From Cryptomeria japonica (lineage: Eukaryota > Streptophyta > Pinopsida > Cupressales > Cupressaceae): a stretch of DNA of 64,000 bases. Below, piece by piece: positions 1-13,046 of the stretch. Each line of letters starts with the position of its first letter. Within the stretch, counting starts at the first letter, position 1. Below the pieces are notes generated by a model that did no database searches, was not told where the DNA came from, and saw nothing but the letters and a program-made list of their open reading frames with translations. The position numbers and the translations under genes are program-made. Where the stretch lies: NCBI RefSeq assembly GCF_030272615.1, contig NC_081406.1, forward strand, positions 259,337,386 through 259,401,385, written 5' to 3'.

Positions 1-25
1 TTGATTCGGTGTTCTTTTTTATGTA

Positions 26-71
<46 letters not shown>

Positions 72-528
72 CTAGACAATGGCATTTTATTAAATGGTTA
101 TTATCGAATATTGTGTAAATTAGTTATGTTTTAATATTTATATATATTTTAATATGTATATATTTATATGATATCTATTTGTGAATATATACTCATATAT
201 ATATATATATATATAATTAATTCAAAAATTAGTTTATCTTCAGAAAAGCATATATTTAGATTCCTTATTTTATCATGGTAATATGTTAGGGGTTAAATTT
301 TTGTGTGATTAAATTTAGTCTTATTGAACAAATGACAACTCTACTATTCTTATATCAATACAGATGTATTTTCTATTTTTCTGAAATATCCGAATTTGCA
401 AGTAATTAATGCTTTTAACTGTTTTAAAAAGATTGTCTATTATAGGATCTTTAGAATAAATGGTATTTTCTGGTAAAAGCATATTTCGTTGTAAATCTGA
501 TTTCGAGTTGTTGTCATGTTGTAAAGGT
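1..528. repeat. AT-rich stretch with microsatellites
   Basis: No gene is visible. A (TA)n run merges into a (TG)n run at about 29-71, and a second (AT)n run lies near 193-214. The rest is AT-rich with stops in all frames. Confidence 0.8.
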
Positions 529-1807
529 TGTTATACCCCTTGGTCAGGTGTTGTTGTGTAACCCTCTTGATGTGAGCCATTGTGTGTGTTATTCCAAATG
601 GTCAATCCTGGGTTTCTAATTTGTGTATCCTTCACCTGTAGTTTTGTCAGGATTAGATATGGCTATTAGTTTCGCCATAGGGTTCTCGTAGAGAGACTGT
701 CCCTATTAGTGTCCTATGGGAGAGTGGCTTTCGAGCGGGGGCTGCACCCAAAGAGGATGGCTGGATAACCCCTCGAAATTCAGTTAATAAGTGATAACCT
801 AATAATTGATTAAGGGGTGGGTAGTTATAATGTTAATTAAGATATTGTACCTCACACAATGTTGAGTGCTTGTAAAGGCTCAAGATATTGTGGGAAGGCC
901 TGGAATGGCATGATTACCACCTTGTCCTCATGAAGGGTTGGTAAGGTCTGCATGATACTTGGATGGAGCCAGGGGTTTGGGAAAGGTTACTAGGATAACC
1001 CAGGATGGGGGCCGGGACCTATAGAGACCCACCTAGGGTAACCATCTTAAGCCATGTGATGACACTCTCTCTTTAGGGTCACTAGTGTTTTGTGAGTTGA
1101 GTCACTTGAGTTTTGCAGAGTCATGTTGTACTTTCATACTTGTCTTATTTTGCTTGCTTGAGGGTCTTCTGCTATCTCCTAGCACAGGGGGTGGTTCCAT
1201 TTTGGAATCACATGGTCGGGTGGTAGTACCACTTCCCATCGGATATCTTTGTTCATACCTTCATGTGAGGATCGGCTTCGTTGGTGTTTCTTGGTTCGTG
1301 ATTCTTGTATCAGCTCATGTTCGAGATTATTGTATATTTCAGACCATGTGGTCATTGTATCAGTAAACTATGTAACCTTGGCATTGTAACCTATGTACTT
1401 CATTTGTACTATTGAAGCCTTGTAATTATTGGATGTTATAATTTTAATTCAATGGAATGTATGTTATTTCAATTATCTTTCTTCTTATGTGTAAATGAAT
1501 CATTGGAAGTAAATATATTGTAACTCTTCAAATCTTTCAATATGGAAATTAGTTTATGAGTTTGATTTAATTAATCGTAATTGAGTTTCCCTAATTAGAT
1601 GGATAATTGGATTAACATTGTGATGTTGTTTTAGTTCGAAGTAATCTTCATTGGTAACCCTTTAGGATGTCAATGTTAGAGTTCCGCTTGTGTTATTATA
1701 TGTGCAATGTGATTATTAATGCACTTAATCTTTAAAAAAAATAAAATTGCACCCTTTAGTTACCTTGTAGTGTGGTTTTCCTTTAAGGTTTCTAGTGGGG
1801 CATTACA
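529..1807. mobile_element. Probable solo LTR of a retrotransposon
   Basis: The stretch opens with TGTTATACCCC and closes with GGGGCATTACA. These are imperfect inverted terminal repeats of the TG..CA kind that bound LTRs, and the TATTACA-like end resembles the LTR ends of element A. It is richer in G and C than its flanks and holds no coding domain; the 93-codon ORF at 1085-1366 resembles nothing known. No matching target-site duplication is visible (left flank AAGGT, right flank CTAGT), so the copy is old, recombined, or the borders are slightly off. Orientation is not decided. Confidence 0.45.
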
Positions 1808-3634
1808 CTAGTTGTCCAATTCTCATTCTCCTATGTATTTGCCTAGGTAAGACATGATTGTGTGACAGGCACTTATGAAAGTGAAAAGTTGTTTTATTTG
1901 ATTCCCCTAGCTGGACCACAACTTATGTAAAAGGCCCTCCAAATAAGCATTAATAAAATATTGATATCATTGAGTAACATGCTACTAAATTGGAGCTAGA
2001 GTTTACTATTTAGCATGTATCAAAATGATAGAATTTTGGTTTGGTTTGAAGTGAAGTCAACTCATGGAGCTAGAGTTGGTTGTCGTTGCAATCCCTATGG
2101 AAATAAGTTTGATAAATAAGATATTTAAAACAAATGAATACACAACACACACACAAAGTTTAAATTTTTTAAGCATATTCCATAAGTTTAAAGAAGAATG
2201 AAATAAATACAAGAGACTTAATTTATTAAACAAATATGTAGGAAAAAAATAGAACATAACAACTCACCTCTTGTGTAAAAGTTTTCCTCTACAATCTCCT
2301 TGGCAACAAATGGGCTTGTTAATATGTGGGAATAGAAAAACCAATCACTTTGGGACCTTCAATATCAAATTCCATTTGTGCAATGGAAATAAAAAATAAA
2401 AAAGGTTAATATGAATGAACATGATTTGCTTTTTTTTTTGCATTTACAATGAGGTTCACATTAGGTTCTATGAAAAAATTTAGATTTGAAATGGGTATAT
2501 CTTATTTTAGAGTTGAAGTTGGTTTGCATGTGTTCATCTGAGATGAACCCCAAGGCTAAAAACAACACCCTAGTTGATTATCCTATCAGACTGCACTAGA
2601 ACCCCAATTGGGAGGAGATTGTACCTGGATTTGGTGGGGTTGAATAAAAAAGTGGTAACATGGTTGTATTGTATGAAATAGTGTTCGTTCTAAATTTTTT
2701 TACATAACTAAATATTTTAAATATCTATTTTGCAACTAAATAATCATAGAAAATCTCTTTGTAGAGTTAAACTAAATTTAATAATTTTTAATCTTTACCT
2801 AAAAGATTTTAAAACTCAACTTTTTGAATCATCTGTGTTCATTTTGATATGTTAATTGCATCATTTCATGGTGGATCTTTCTCTCATTTTTGACATTTTT
2901 GAATTATATTATAATTAGTAAACGACAATCATCAGGAGGAATTGCCAACAACATGTAATGGTAGTGTGATGGTCCTTGAATTCTTTCTTTGTGGGTGTCA
3001 TTTTATTCAAATGTTGTTTCAAACACCAATAGTGCATGCACCTTTCATGGTGGTTGTTTGCTTTGCATACCTATTTCAAACTATCCTAACACAAAACAAC
3101 TTGATGTTGTCACATTTCATGCAAGTATGTTATGGACCCTAAAAATAGTAGACTTCCACATGTTGTTTGTCATTGAAAACTCTAGTTTCAGAAGTTTGTT
3201 TTCATTGATATTTTGAAACCCTAGGGTCGATATCACTTTTGTATTAAATGAAATTATGAAATTCAATAATTTTACTTGTGGTTGTTTGATCCAATGGCTC
3301 ATCGGGACAATAGATGGTTCAACTGTCTTAGCTTTACCAAGATGGGTTAAATTCTAGTGTAATGTCGCTTCTCCTTTTTCACAAGAGTCACTATCTTTCC
3401 TTTTGCAAGCATTCTAACAAAGAGTCCACATAAGGTCTGCATATACTTGACCCGAATGTTGTAAGATGGGCATTTCTATGATAAAGTGTTCTTGTAGTTT
3501 AAGGGGTCCAGTCTGAAAGAGATATTCAAAGAGGCAAAAATTCACAAGACCGCTGGCTTATTGATCAAAATCCACAACAAAAGGGCTAACAGGGAAAAGA
3601 ATTTGAAAACTGCTAATACTGCTACTCTAGGTCT
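1808..3634. other. Intergenic stretch, no gene recognised
   Basis: Both strands show only short ORFs without known motifs (for example 2942-3216). There is a short CA-rich tract near 2140-2157. The last five bases, GGTCT at 3630-3634, form the left target-site duplication of element A. Confidence 0.6.
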
Positions 3635-4667
3635 TGTGTGTGTGAAAGGTGGATTGTATTTGTATCTAGAATACACCACACTTCAATAAGTCATTAGATG
3701 CTTGGTTAGTAACTCAATCAACAATGAACAATAAACCATCACAAAGCGACCTATTGCCTTCTAGTAGATGTGAGTTTAGTCTTGCTCTCAGATTTTTATA
3801 TGCAATACCAGTGACTAAAGAGCACCTAAATGAAGGATTTAATCTATATGAGTACGAAATTGAGCTAAATGAATGCAAGATTAAGCTAGATAAATGCAAG
3901 ATATGTAAGATTAATGAATATTAGGCTAACATGATTAAGCTATGAATAAATATTAAGCTAAATGATATAACAAAGATGCAATAACTAATATGCAAATATT
4001 CTCAATACAAAATCTTAATGAACCTAGAGAAAAAACAACATACTAACAATATATTGTCCAAGATTCTTGATTAGGAGATGAGAGCCTGAATTTATAGAAA
4101 ATTTAGAAAGAAACCGATGGTCGAGATCAAATGATGATGAGCACTCAACATTTTCCAAGAAGAAGCACAATCTAAGTGACTTGATGTTATTGGCTACTTT
4201 TCTCAATTTTAAAGGAAATTGAACTAAAATTAAGATAAAATCAGAAAAAGATGATTTATTCTCTATTTTATCCAATTTTGAGATTTAATTGTTTTAATTG
4301 CTTTTTTGAGATTTTTTCAATTTTTGATTTGATTTCCAAGATTATCTCCATTTGATTTCTTTTCTCAAATTTTAATTCTTTTTTTCCAATTAATTCCTTT
4401 TTCGATGATTTAATGGCAAATTGATTTATTTAATTAAATATACTAGGATATTTAATAAAATAAATAGGATGTTTGTTTAAAAATGATTTACTTGAAATGA
4501 TTTAATTATTTAATTAATTCAAAGTGATTAATTTGCCATGTGACATTGATGATTTAAGAAATTAATTGTGTGCTCAAGATTAATTCTAATTGCATTTGGT
4601 TAGGACCTTAGTGATATTGTCGAGATTAGGTGCCCATGGTTTAGATGACCATTTCTAGGGTATTACA
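3635..4667 (-). repeat. Element A, 3' LTR
   Basis: This 1,033 bp LTR begins TGTGTG and ends TATTACA on the plus strand. It aligns almost throughout with 31,715-32,762, with scattered substitutions and small indels, for example around 4350-4400. ORFs such as 3724-3924 recur in both LTR copies only because the LTRs are duplicates. Confidence 0.93.
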
Positions 4668-4681
4668 TTTGCCCCTCTTTG
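4668..4681 (-). promoter_or_regulatory. Element A polypurine tract
   Basis: On the minus strand a purine run with the core AAAGAGGGGC lies directly against the 3' LTR. It is the expected primer for plus-strand DNA synthesis. The same run is found at 60,723-60,737 in element G. Confidence 0.8.
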
Positions 4682-7173
4682 AATTAATGTGTGAGCAACA
4701 TGTTGGTTCAAAGAATAGTTGATGTTAAATAGAAATCAGTTCTGAACTTGATGGATCAAAAACCGATGAAGAGCGAGATGTTCAGCTTGATTTGAAGCGA
4801 TGAAAGTGAATAGATTGATTAAAGTGATACCGATCCTAAACTTGATTGAACAAGAATCGACAAAGAGAGAGATATCGTTCTTGAAGTTGATTGATCAAGA
4901 AACGAGCATTGATCTAGAACTTGATTGAACTAGATTGAGCAAGAGACGCAACCGATTCTAAACAAGAACCGACTGAGTGAAGTGAGATAAAACCAATTTT
5001 GAACTTGATTGAACAAGAACCGATTAGCAAGAGAAAATGTCCAACTTGATTTGATGTGATTAAAATTGAACATCGATTGGAAGATTGATTCAGATAAGGA
5101 CAAAGATTGATATGCCCCTAGAGATTGCTCTATTCGACATCGAACAATCTCAACTTGATATGACGTGATTTAGTTAAGATGCCCCTAGTAACAAGGTTTA
5201 ATTAATTTTTTTTGTTTGAAAATATTTTTGCTTGACTTTAGATGAAGATTTGAAAAATTTCTCGACTTTTGATGATGATAATTACTGAAAAGATGATGAG
5301 GTCTTGAGTATGCCCCCTCGAGAGCGAAATCGAAAGATAGCAAGGGTACAATGGTTTTAAGCAATTTTTGGCGATGATAATTATTTGAGCATGAAGATTG
5401 ATGTTGAAGAATTAAAATCAGAGTTGATTTGAGAATGAAATTGAGATTTAGAATTGAATTGAGTGCAAAATGATTGGAAAATTGACTTAAGGATGAAAGT
5501 GCTAAGTGGTCAACGTTGTGAAATATTGACTAGAGAAGTGATGTCATATTTTGATTTTGATCCCGAAAATGGACTCATGACAATTGATTTAGCTTAGGAT
5601 ATAAGTTTTACGTCCATCGGAGCAAGTTTAAAAATTAGGGTTTGGGCTATATAAGGGGTTCAATGTATCATTGTCAATTTTATACGATTCTTGCTCCAAT
5701 GAGACATTGTATTTGACAGTTGATATCATTTGTACTCTTGGACACTGAGACTATGATGAGATTTACAAGCTCTTGATTTGATTTCATCGTAGTTGTGTTG
5801 ATTGATTATGAGATGTCTTTCTGTATGATTTATTCTATATGTATGCATATCTTTTCAATATGGATGTATGCAATGGAGATGTGTATGGATGCTTTTTTTT
5901 AATTTCTTTTCATATGCAAATAAATGATGAAAATGAGTAACTAGTAATGCAAATGTTTATTTTTCTTCATGCAATAATATGAATGCAAATAAGTAATAAT
6001 GAAATGTATGGATCTATATTAGATGCTTATGCATGTAGCTAACATCTCAATACACAAGTACTCGATCGGAGAAATGATGATGAAAAAGAGACCACTTAGC
6101 TGAGAAATCATGATGCTTCAAACTCTCATTCAGAAGATAAAGAGATCATTGGTATCATGCTAAAATCACTCGAAATGCATAAAATTTAGAATGAATGCAA
6201 CCTAAGCCTAGTCAGTGGATTTGGAATGCTTAATTTTCATCACTGAGTGTTTACAAACATATCAGGAAAAATAGAGTTCCTTCCTTTCATATGCACTATT
6301 AATTATATTGTCCGCAATGACCCTTTTATCATTCATATCCTTGGACAAATTACACATGCATCTAGATTGCACATTAAATAAACTCCCTCAAAGAGGCAAA
6401 GAAATAACTCCAACCTCCTTGTTGCATACAAATGAGTGGAGTCAAGGTATGTGTGGTGATTTCACCTTGATGTGAAGGCACTTATCACAGACACCCAATT
6501 GATTAGATGTTTCCAGATCATCAAATCATTCCTACAAGTAGAAAACAAAGAAAAATATTATACCCTCAATCCTTGCTCCTCTTAGTCAAGATAGACTTAC
6601 TCAAGTTACTCAGAGGGAATAATAATCAAAAACCAATGTCAAAGACAACACACATAGAAAATTTCAATCATATCTCAAACTGTTTAGTGATTGTTTTCAG
6701 TAATCTTGTTTTGCTTGTATACTCAGTGATAAAATTCTTCAGTAGTTTGGAGACATATGACTAAATTAGATTGGATGACCTGGTACTACCAACAAAAAGA
6801 TGACTTGGTTGATACTTCTTAGGACATGCAAATTGATCAGTAGATTACCCTAAGACTAGGACATTGAGTTCCAAAAGAACAAGATATCACAAAAGCGACT
6901 AAAAGATATGTACAAGTGAAAGCAAAGATGTAGTAAAGTGGGAATGAATAGGAAATGCAAAATTTGTGTTGATAGATAGAGCGCTTGAGTACAGAGGCAC
7001 TTGTTTACCAGGTTTTCACCTGCTTGGCAAAGATCCCTTCTCTTTTTTTTTTTTCTTTTTTTTTAAAACTTTTTTTGTTTCTAAGGACTTTTTCAGGACA
7101 TTTTATGATTTTTAGGAGTTTGTTCAGGACATTTTATGTTGTACAGGTTGTTGGAACAGATAATATTAAGTGA
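4682..7173 (-). other. Element A long 3' noncoding tail
   Basis: About 2.5 kb separates the end of integrase from the polypurine tract and holds no long ORF. A degenerate tandem array built on GAACTTGATTGAACAAGAACCGA-like words occupies about 4735-5190. A T-rich tract (about 7040-7070) and copies of a GGACATTTTATGATTTT-like word follow near integrase. The same layout recurs in element G (60,738-62,700), which shows that the tail is a family feature rather than random insertion. Confidence 0.7.
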
Positions 7174-8391
7174 AGAATTTCTTCAACTGGATGGTGTTGA
7201 TCGGTTCACGAAGTCGTTCTCCTTCTGTCGTTAAGAGTTGATAGGCACCGGAGCCAAAGACTGCAGTAATGATGTAGGGACCCAACCAATTGGGTTCAAA
7301 ATTCCCTTTGTTGTCTCAAAATTGTTGATTTTTAGGATTTTCTCTCAAAACAAGGTCACCAACCTGAAAGTCTCTTTGTCAAACTTTCTTGTTATAACCT
7401 CTAGACATTCTCTTTTGGTGCGCTCTTAGATGATCAAACACCACTTGTCGACATTCATCTAGAAACTCAAGTTCTTGCAATCTAGATATTTTATAGTCTT
7501 CATCAGTAACAAGACCTTGCAAAGAAACTCTTAAAGACGGTATTTCCACTGCAATAGGAAAGACTGCTTCGGACCCATACACCAAAGAAAAAGGTGTAGC
7601 CCCAGTAGGTGTTCTGATACTTGTTCTATAAGCCCATAGTGCAGGATTGAGATGCCAATCCTTTCCAGATTTGTTTACTATTCCATGTAAGATAGTTAGC
7701 AGGTTTTTGTTAGATGCTTCAGCTTGTCCATTACCTTGAGGGTAGTATATGGATGACCAGTGCTGTTTGATTTTGAATTTTTCATAGAGCTCATCTAGAT
7801 CTTTGTTTTTGAACTATCCTCCCTTGTTAGTCATAATGGAAGAAGGTATCCCATATCTGCAAATGATATAGTTAAGGATGAACAGAGCTAATTATTACCG
7901 GTTGCTTTGATTAGCAAAACCGCTTCTACCCACTTAGTGAAGTACTCAGTGGCAATTATAATAAACTTGTGTCCGTTAGATGATGTAGGATAAATTTGGC
8001 CAATGAGGTCCAATGCCCATTGTTGAAAAAGCCAATGTGTGATGAAATGTATTAGATCCCTTACTAGAGCATGTATGAGGTTCCCATGTAGCTGACACTT
8101 CTCACAAGTTTTAGCAAAATTTATAGCATCTTTTTCCATATCTGGCTAGTAGTAGCCAACCTGTAGCAGTTTTCAAGCTAAAGTTAGACCGTTTGAATGA
8201 GATCCACAAATACCTTCATGGACTTCAGATAATGCGCGTTGGGACTCTTTGGTTTCTAGACACCTACAAAAAGTACTATCCAAACCTTTCCTAAATAGAT
8301 CGTTAGCGATGATGACATATCGTGAAGCATTTCGGATTAGGTTTCTTCTCTCATTACAAGTAAGATTAGCAGGGATAATTTGGTCACACAA
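7174..8391 (-). pseudogene. Element A integrase (decayed)
   Basis: The minus strand encodes, in order, an HHCC zinc region (HEGICGSHS near the start, then CEKCQ), the first part of the catalytic core with WALDLIGQI, and the second part with YYPQGNGQAE. The core inserts retroviral DNA into the host chromosome. The first Asp and the Glu of the D,D,E triad are present, but the second Asp lies in an altered context (TNKGG, then a stop, then F, where TDNG is usual), so it appears lost. Pieces around 8139, 7888 and 7585 are split by stops and frame changes. The C-terminal part (RENPKNQQF, then LGPY) ends near 7174. Confidence 0.85.
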
Positions 8392-8560
8392 GTAAGAGTA
8401 AATGTGGCTATATAGAGAGATGAATCACATCCAATAATAGAACAGACCATCTGGGACTCAGGAGAATCATAAGCAAGATAATGTAACTCTTCCACCAAGA
8501 ATTCATAGCGGAAGTTAGGTTCTTGGAGCTGTGGTATAGACACCAAGGTAGCCATAGCAT

Positions 8561-8881
8561 CTACTGCTGAAATGATACAAAGGTAAAGCATTTCTTGAGA
8601 TCATCAACCATTCTCTTATAGGGCATCAGTTTCTCATGCCGAGTCTGATAGATATCATTGATTTGGTTGATAATTAGTTGAGAGTCTCCATAGATGTGTA
8701 ACTCAACAACATTCCATTCGATAGCTAGATTGATCCCATTTACCAAAGCTTCATATTTTGCAATATTGTTTGTGCAAGGAAAGAGAATCTTGTAAGCCTT
8801 TGGGATTGAATATCTTTGAGGAGTGATAAAAAGTATTCCAACACCAGAACCATGTTGAGTGAAAGACCCATCAAAGAACAT
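8561..8881 (-). pseudogene. Element A second (archaeal-type) RNase H
   Basis: The 106-codon segment holds FFDGS, AKYEAL and YGDSQL, which supply the Asp, Glu and Asp of an RNase H fold. It lies between the RT-linked RNase H and integrase. An extra RNase H at this site is known for the plant Tat branch of Ty3 elements. It would degrade RNA in RNA:DNA hybrids during reverse transcription. The ORF is open here, but its upstream and downstream neighbours are broken. The same domain is found in fragment H at 43,260-43,535. Confidence 0.8.
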
Positions 8882-8893
8882 TTTCCAGGCTCG

Positions 8894-9433
8894 CTAAGTA
8901 AGGTGCATGATGGATTCATCCGGAAATCCTATGTGTAAAGGTTGATTGTCTTTAAGCAGAGCATCAACAAGTTGATCTGCAATGACTTGTCCTTTGATAT
9001 CTTTATGTTCTATATATTCAATGTCAAATTTTGTAAGAACCATGACCCATTTAGCCAATCTTCTTGTAAGTGTTTCTTTACTGAGAAGGTATTTGAGTGG
9101 ACCAATCTTAGTGACCAACTTGATAGCATGTGCTAGCATGTAGTGCCTTAATTTCTGTGATGTAGAGACTAATACCGAACAATATTTTTCTATGATAGAA
9201 TAGTTCATCTCATAGGACACTAAGGTTTTGTTGATATAATATATAGCTCTTTCCTTTTTATTTTCATCTTATTGTGCCAAAAGTGCCCCTAGTGATGTAT
9301 TTGTACCTGATATGTAGAGAATCAATGGGTTACCTTGAATTGGTGAAATCAATATAGGTGGGTTTGAAAGATAGTCCTTGATTTATTTTAGATGTTTTTC
9401 TCAATCTTCATCCCAGTTGTATTTGACTCCTTT
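8894..9433 (-). pseudogene. Element A RT-linked RNase H
   Basis: The segment around 9220-8894 contains SIIEKY, KLRHYML, PLKYLLSKETLTRRLAKW and IEYIEHKDIKGQVIADQL, the typical Ty3 sequence run of RNase H and its tail. The part nearer RT (9430-9221) reads through stops but still shows a SLGALLAQ-like motif. Its role is removal of template RNA during cDNA synthesis. Confidence 0.8.
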
Positions 9434-10459
9434 TCATAATGCCTTTGTGAATAGTTGAGCTTTATTTGCTAGGTGAAAAATAAAGCACCTTATTGATTGG
9501 AGGCATCCTTGTAAACTTCTCATTTGATTGATATTCTTTGGAGGTGGCATTTCCATGATAGCCTTAACTTTTTTTGGATCCACTTCAATTCCTTTCACTG
9601 AAACAATATATCCTAGGAGCTTAACAGACGTAACTTCAAATGCACACTTCATAGGATTTAATATGAGTTTGAATTTTTCCATTCTATGTAATATTGGACC
9701 TAGTTCTGATAGATGTGTTGATCTTTTCATAGATTTAACTAGAGTATCATCAACCTAATCCTCCATGTTTTTGTGCATCATATCATGAAAAATTGTTGTT
9801 ACAACTCTTTGATAAGTAGCGCCTGGATTCTTTAAACCAAAGGGCATTACATTCCAATAGAAGGTTCCCCATGCATAGGTGAATGCTCTTTTCTCTTGAT
9901 CCTCAGGTGCAATTTTGATATGATTGTACCCAGAAAAACCATCCATTAGAGAGTACATTTCATAGCCAACAGTCATGTCCATGATCATGTCTATGTTCGG
10001 TAGTGGAAAATCATCTTTTGGACAAGATTTGATTAAATCTCTGAAATTAGTGCAAACACAGATTGATTTGTCAGGTTTAGAAACAGGTACAATATTAGAT
10101 ATCCATTCGGCATAATCAATTGCTCTGATGAATCCAACTTTTAGTAATTTTTCTAGCTCAGCCTTAACAAGTAATGCAACATGAGGATGCATTTTTTGGA
10201 GTTTTTTCTTAATAAGTTTGACTCTGGTAGTGATAGAAAGATGATGCATTATGAGGTTAGGATCCAGACCTGGCATATCAGCATATGTCCATGCAAAATT
10301 GATCTTCTTTTCTGTGAAGAAATCAACAAATTCTTTTAGTTCTTCAGTTGACAAGGATTGAGCTACATGTATGGTGTGCTGAGCTTCTTCTATTCTAATG
10401 TTTACTACCTGTGTAGGTTCAATTAGCACCGATGATTGCTCTTGAAAGTGATCAAACAA
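9434..10459 (-). pseudogene. Element A reverse transcriptase
   Basis: The 234-codon ORF ending at 9755 carries the Ty3 RT palm and fingers: VGFIRAIDYAEWISNIVPV, NFRDL, FPLPNIDMIMD, SLMDGFSGYNHIKIAPEDQEK and MPFGLKNPGATYQR. It then hits a stop exactly where the Tyr of the catalytic YVDD box belongs: the next residues read VDDTLVKS. The thumb (LGYIVSVKGIEVDPKKVKAI) continues in the following piece, 9730-9434. The enzyme is therefore cut at its active site. Confidence 0.9.
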
Positions 10460-12264
10460 AATGTCAAGTATCTCACCTTCAGGCGCCTCAAAGAGGTTTT
10501 CATTGTTAGGTACGCCCTTTATTTTTACTATTTTTTATTCTGACACTGCCATAGTGTGGTTTTCGCCGTTAGAACTCTTATTTTTCTTTTTGTGATTTTT
10601 GCGACTAAGATACTTGACATTGGCTACTGTCATGTTCTCACTTTGTTCACTGGTGGAAGAGTCCATTGGTTCAACTGCAATAAGATAGCAAGCTAATGTA
10701 TAGTCATTCGCAAAGGTAGGTATATTCAAAGGTTGGTATTGAAGAGTACAGTCAATTAGTTCAGGATGTACTAGGGATAAAGTTTTAACAAGTTCAAGGG
10801 AGTTCACGGTATTATCATCATAACTTCAGATCGATAAGTTGAGTTCCAAAAGACTATCTTGCGTAAGTGTCTCGAGACCAGGAAGAGTTACAACATGATT
10901 ATTGAAGTGTACGTTAATATTTAGGGGACCTAACCCAATAAACCTACCACTAGCATTGTACTCTACTTCAGACTAGACTACATATCATGGTTTGACAGTA
11001 ATAGGGTCAGCAAGCAGAGTTTCAACATTCATGACAGAGTAGTCATAGTTTGGTGTCAAATAGGTATTGTCATAAATAGAGCTTATGTCAGAGTGATTAG
11101 AGTCATAAGATGAGGTTTTAGACTCTTCTTCAAGTGATTTAAAAAAAGTATGTATAATATCAATATCTACATCTTTGATGCTGCAAGTTCCTTCGTGATT
11201 TGGTTCGATAATCACTTGTATTTGGCATACCTGTTGACATAACCTTGATGACTTTGTTAGTCTTTGTCATCTTTTCCATTCAGCTTCCTCTGGACTAATT
11301 ATCAGGTCTTGTTTTGTAGCTTCCAATTTTTCTTTTGTAGTTCCATACCTGATTGGATCTATCTCATTAGAGGGAGATATAGTAGGTGAAGAATTTTCCT
11401 GTGTTCTTTCTTCTTTCTGCTATTGTTCATTGTCTTCTTGTGTTTTTCGTCTGATTTCCTCTATTTCCTTTTGCAGCTTCAAGCGTATTATATCTTATGC
11501 TTCATCTATGATATCACTAGATTCTTCAAGAGTTTCTATAGTAGATGTATCTGAGAGATGATCTGGACCCCATTCATTCTCATTCAAGTCAGTTTCTAAA
11601 TTATCTATTTTCTTTCTACCTATGTATGTGACCGTAATGTTCAGTAGTGCAAACAATTCTTTAATTATTTCTACCTCTTCTCTCATATCCTCTGAGACTT
11701 CTAATTCTTGTATTGTTATTGCTGATACAATTGGAACTTGATTACTAGATACTTCTTCTCTCTTGATTGCCAATTATTCTTATTCATTTTCACACTCTTC
11801 CTAAGTTTGTTGAGTATTTACTTCCTATGATGTTGAAGGTAATATCTTTTTCCTCCACTTAGACTGATGATGAGAAGTATGTTTCTGATCTGATGATTCT
11901 CCTAGACTTAGTTTGTAACTAGATAGGTTCAACAATACCTTCTTGACGCTTGTCTAGAGGACCGGTACCTAAATATCCCATGCATTGAATCATTTTATAG
12001 CCTGGACCATATTGTTTAGGGGAAATCTCACAGTGTTGTACTTCTTTGTTTTCACTTTCTTCTTTGAAAAGCCATTTGAGAACATCCTCTTCCTCCATTT
12101 CATTTGCAAGGGAAGTAGAGGACTGTACAAAAATACCATCATAAATGACATTTGGAGTTAAATTTTGTGGCTTCATAGCCTCTGATGGTCTTCTAGATTG
12201 TCTTGGCGATGGAGGAAGAGACATTAGTGAAAGTACAGGTTCTATCTTGTATCCATCCATGCCA
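10460..12264 (-). pseudogene. Element A linker between protease and RT, with G-patch-like motif
   Basis: Pieces at 12,264-11,919, 11,773-11,495, 11,215-10,985 and 10,807-10,535 belong to the polyprotein region between protease and RT. The first contains a stretch reading YGPGYKMIQCMGYLGTGPL and then KRQEGI, which resembles the G-patch-like segment known after protease in Tat elements. The rest is acidic and low in complexity. Stops and frameshifts separate the pieces. Element B interrupts this linker just upstream, at GTGTG (12,265-12,269). Confidence 0.65.
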
Positions 12265-12269
12265 GTGTG

Positions 12270-13031
12270 TGTTAGATTCAATGACGGTCCCAAAGACACT
12301 GAGAGGTGGGGGGGAATCAATGTCTAACCGGTTGAATGAATATTTAAACTTATTTATAACTTGGCAACCCAAAACAGTGTACCGGTAAACAAGAATTAAT
12401 GTTGTAAACACAAATAATAGAGACAACATAGAAACACACCATAACACAAGATATTTTAATGAGGAAACCCAGTGTGGGAAAAATCTCGGTGGGATTTGTG
12501 ACCCACAATATTTACTCACTGGCCAATGAATAAATACTACTTACAATAGGGGCTTGCACATTCAGGGAGGCCAACAGCCTAGATCTCACTGCTCAATGAA
12601 TAGTCTCACTGACTACAAAATGGATAATTAAATCCAATACAATATACTACTCAAAACAACATCTCTAATGCCAGGTTTAGTACCGGTTTAAGCTCAGATA
12701 GATACCTTAACCAAAAACCTTCACTGCCACTAAACAATTATCTTCTACCATACATCTCTATATTCCTTTATATCAAAATGATCTATAAGATCTCATACAT
12801 ATATGAGTCTTTTACAATATACCAAGTTGGTTTACAAAAGATAATTATATTACAATAAACAAAAGTTCATCCCATGTCGGCCTGAGTGTCGGTATACTTC
12901 ATTTCTGGTGTAAATAGGATGCGGATGTAAGCGCCTACCGGTGCATGTAGAAATCTATTTCCGGTTGGTTGCCAGTTGGTTGCCATCAATGACAACATCA
13001 ACTATTCTCATATGAGTGTAGAATGCCAACA
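12270..13031 (-). repeat. Element B, 3' LTR
   Basis: This 762 bp LTR starts TGTTAGATTC and ends GAATGCCAACA on the plus strand. It contains a G run at 12,306-12,313, which is the C tract near the LTR end in element orientation, and several ACCGGT words. It matches 24,816-25,592. Confidence 0.93.
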
Positions 13032-13046
13032 CTATCCCCCTTTGGC
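13032..13046 (-). promoter_or_regulatory. Element B polypurine tract
   Basis: The minus strand reads GCCAAAGGGGGATAG against the LTR. Two further GGGGGAG copies lie inside at about 13,122-13,128 and 13,163-13,170. Multiple tracts of this kind are a described feature of Sireviruses. Confidence 0.85.

Noticed and set aside
1085-1366. A 93-codon hydrophobic ORF near the left end
   Set aside because: It lies inside a probable solo LTR, has no family resemblance and no gene context.
3724-3924. Small ORF repeated at 31,804-32,004, as a conserved gene
   Set aside because: It recurs because both copies lie in the two LTRs of element A; changes between the copies do not favour silent sites.
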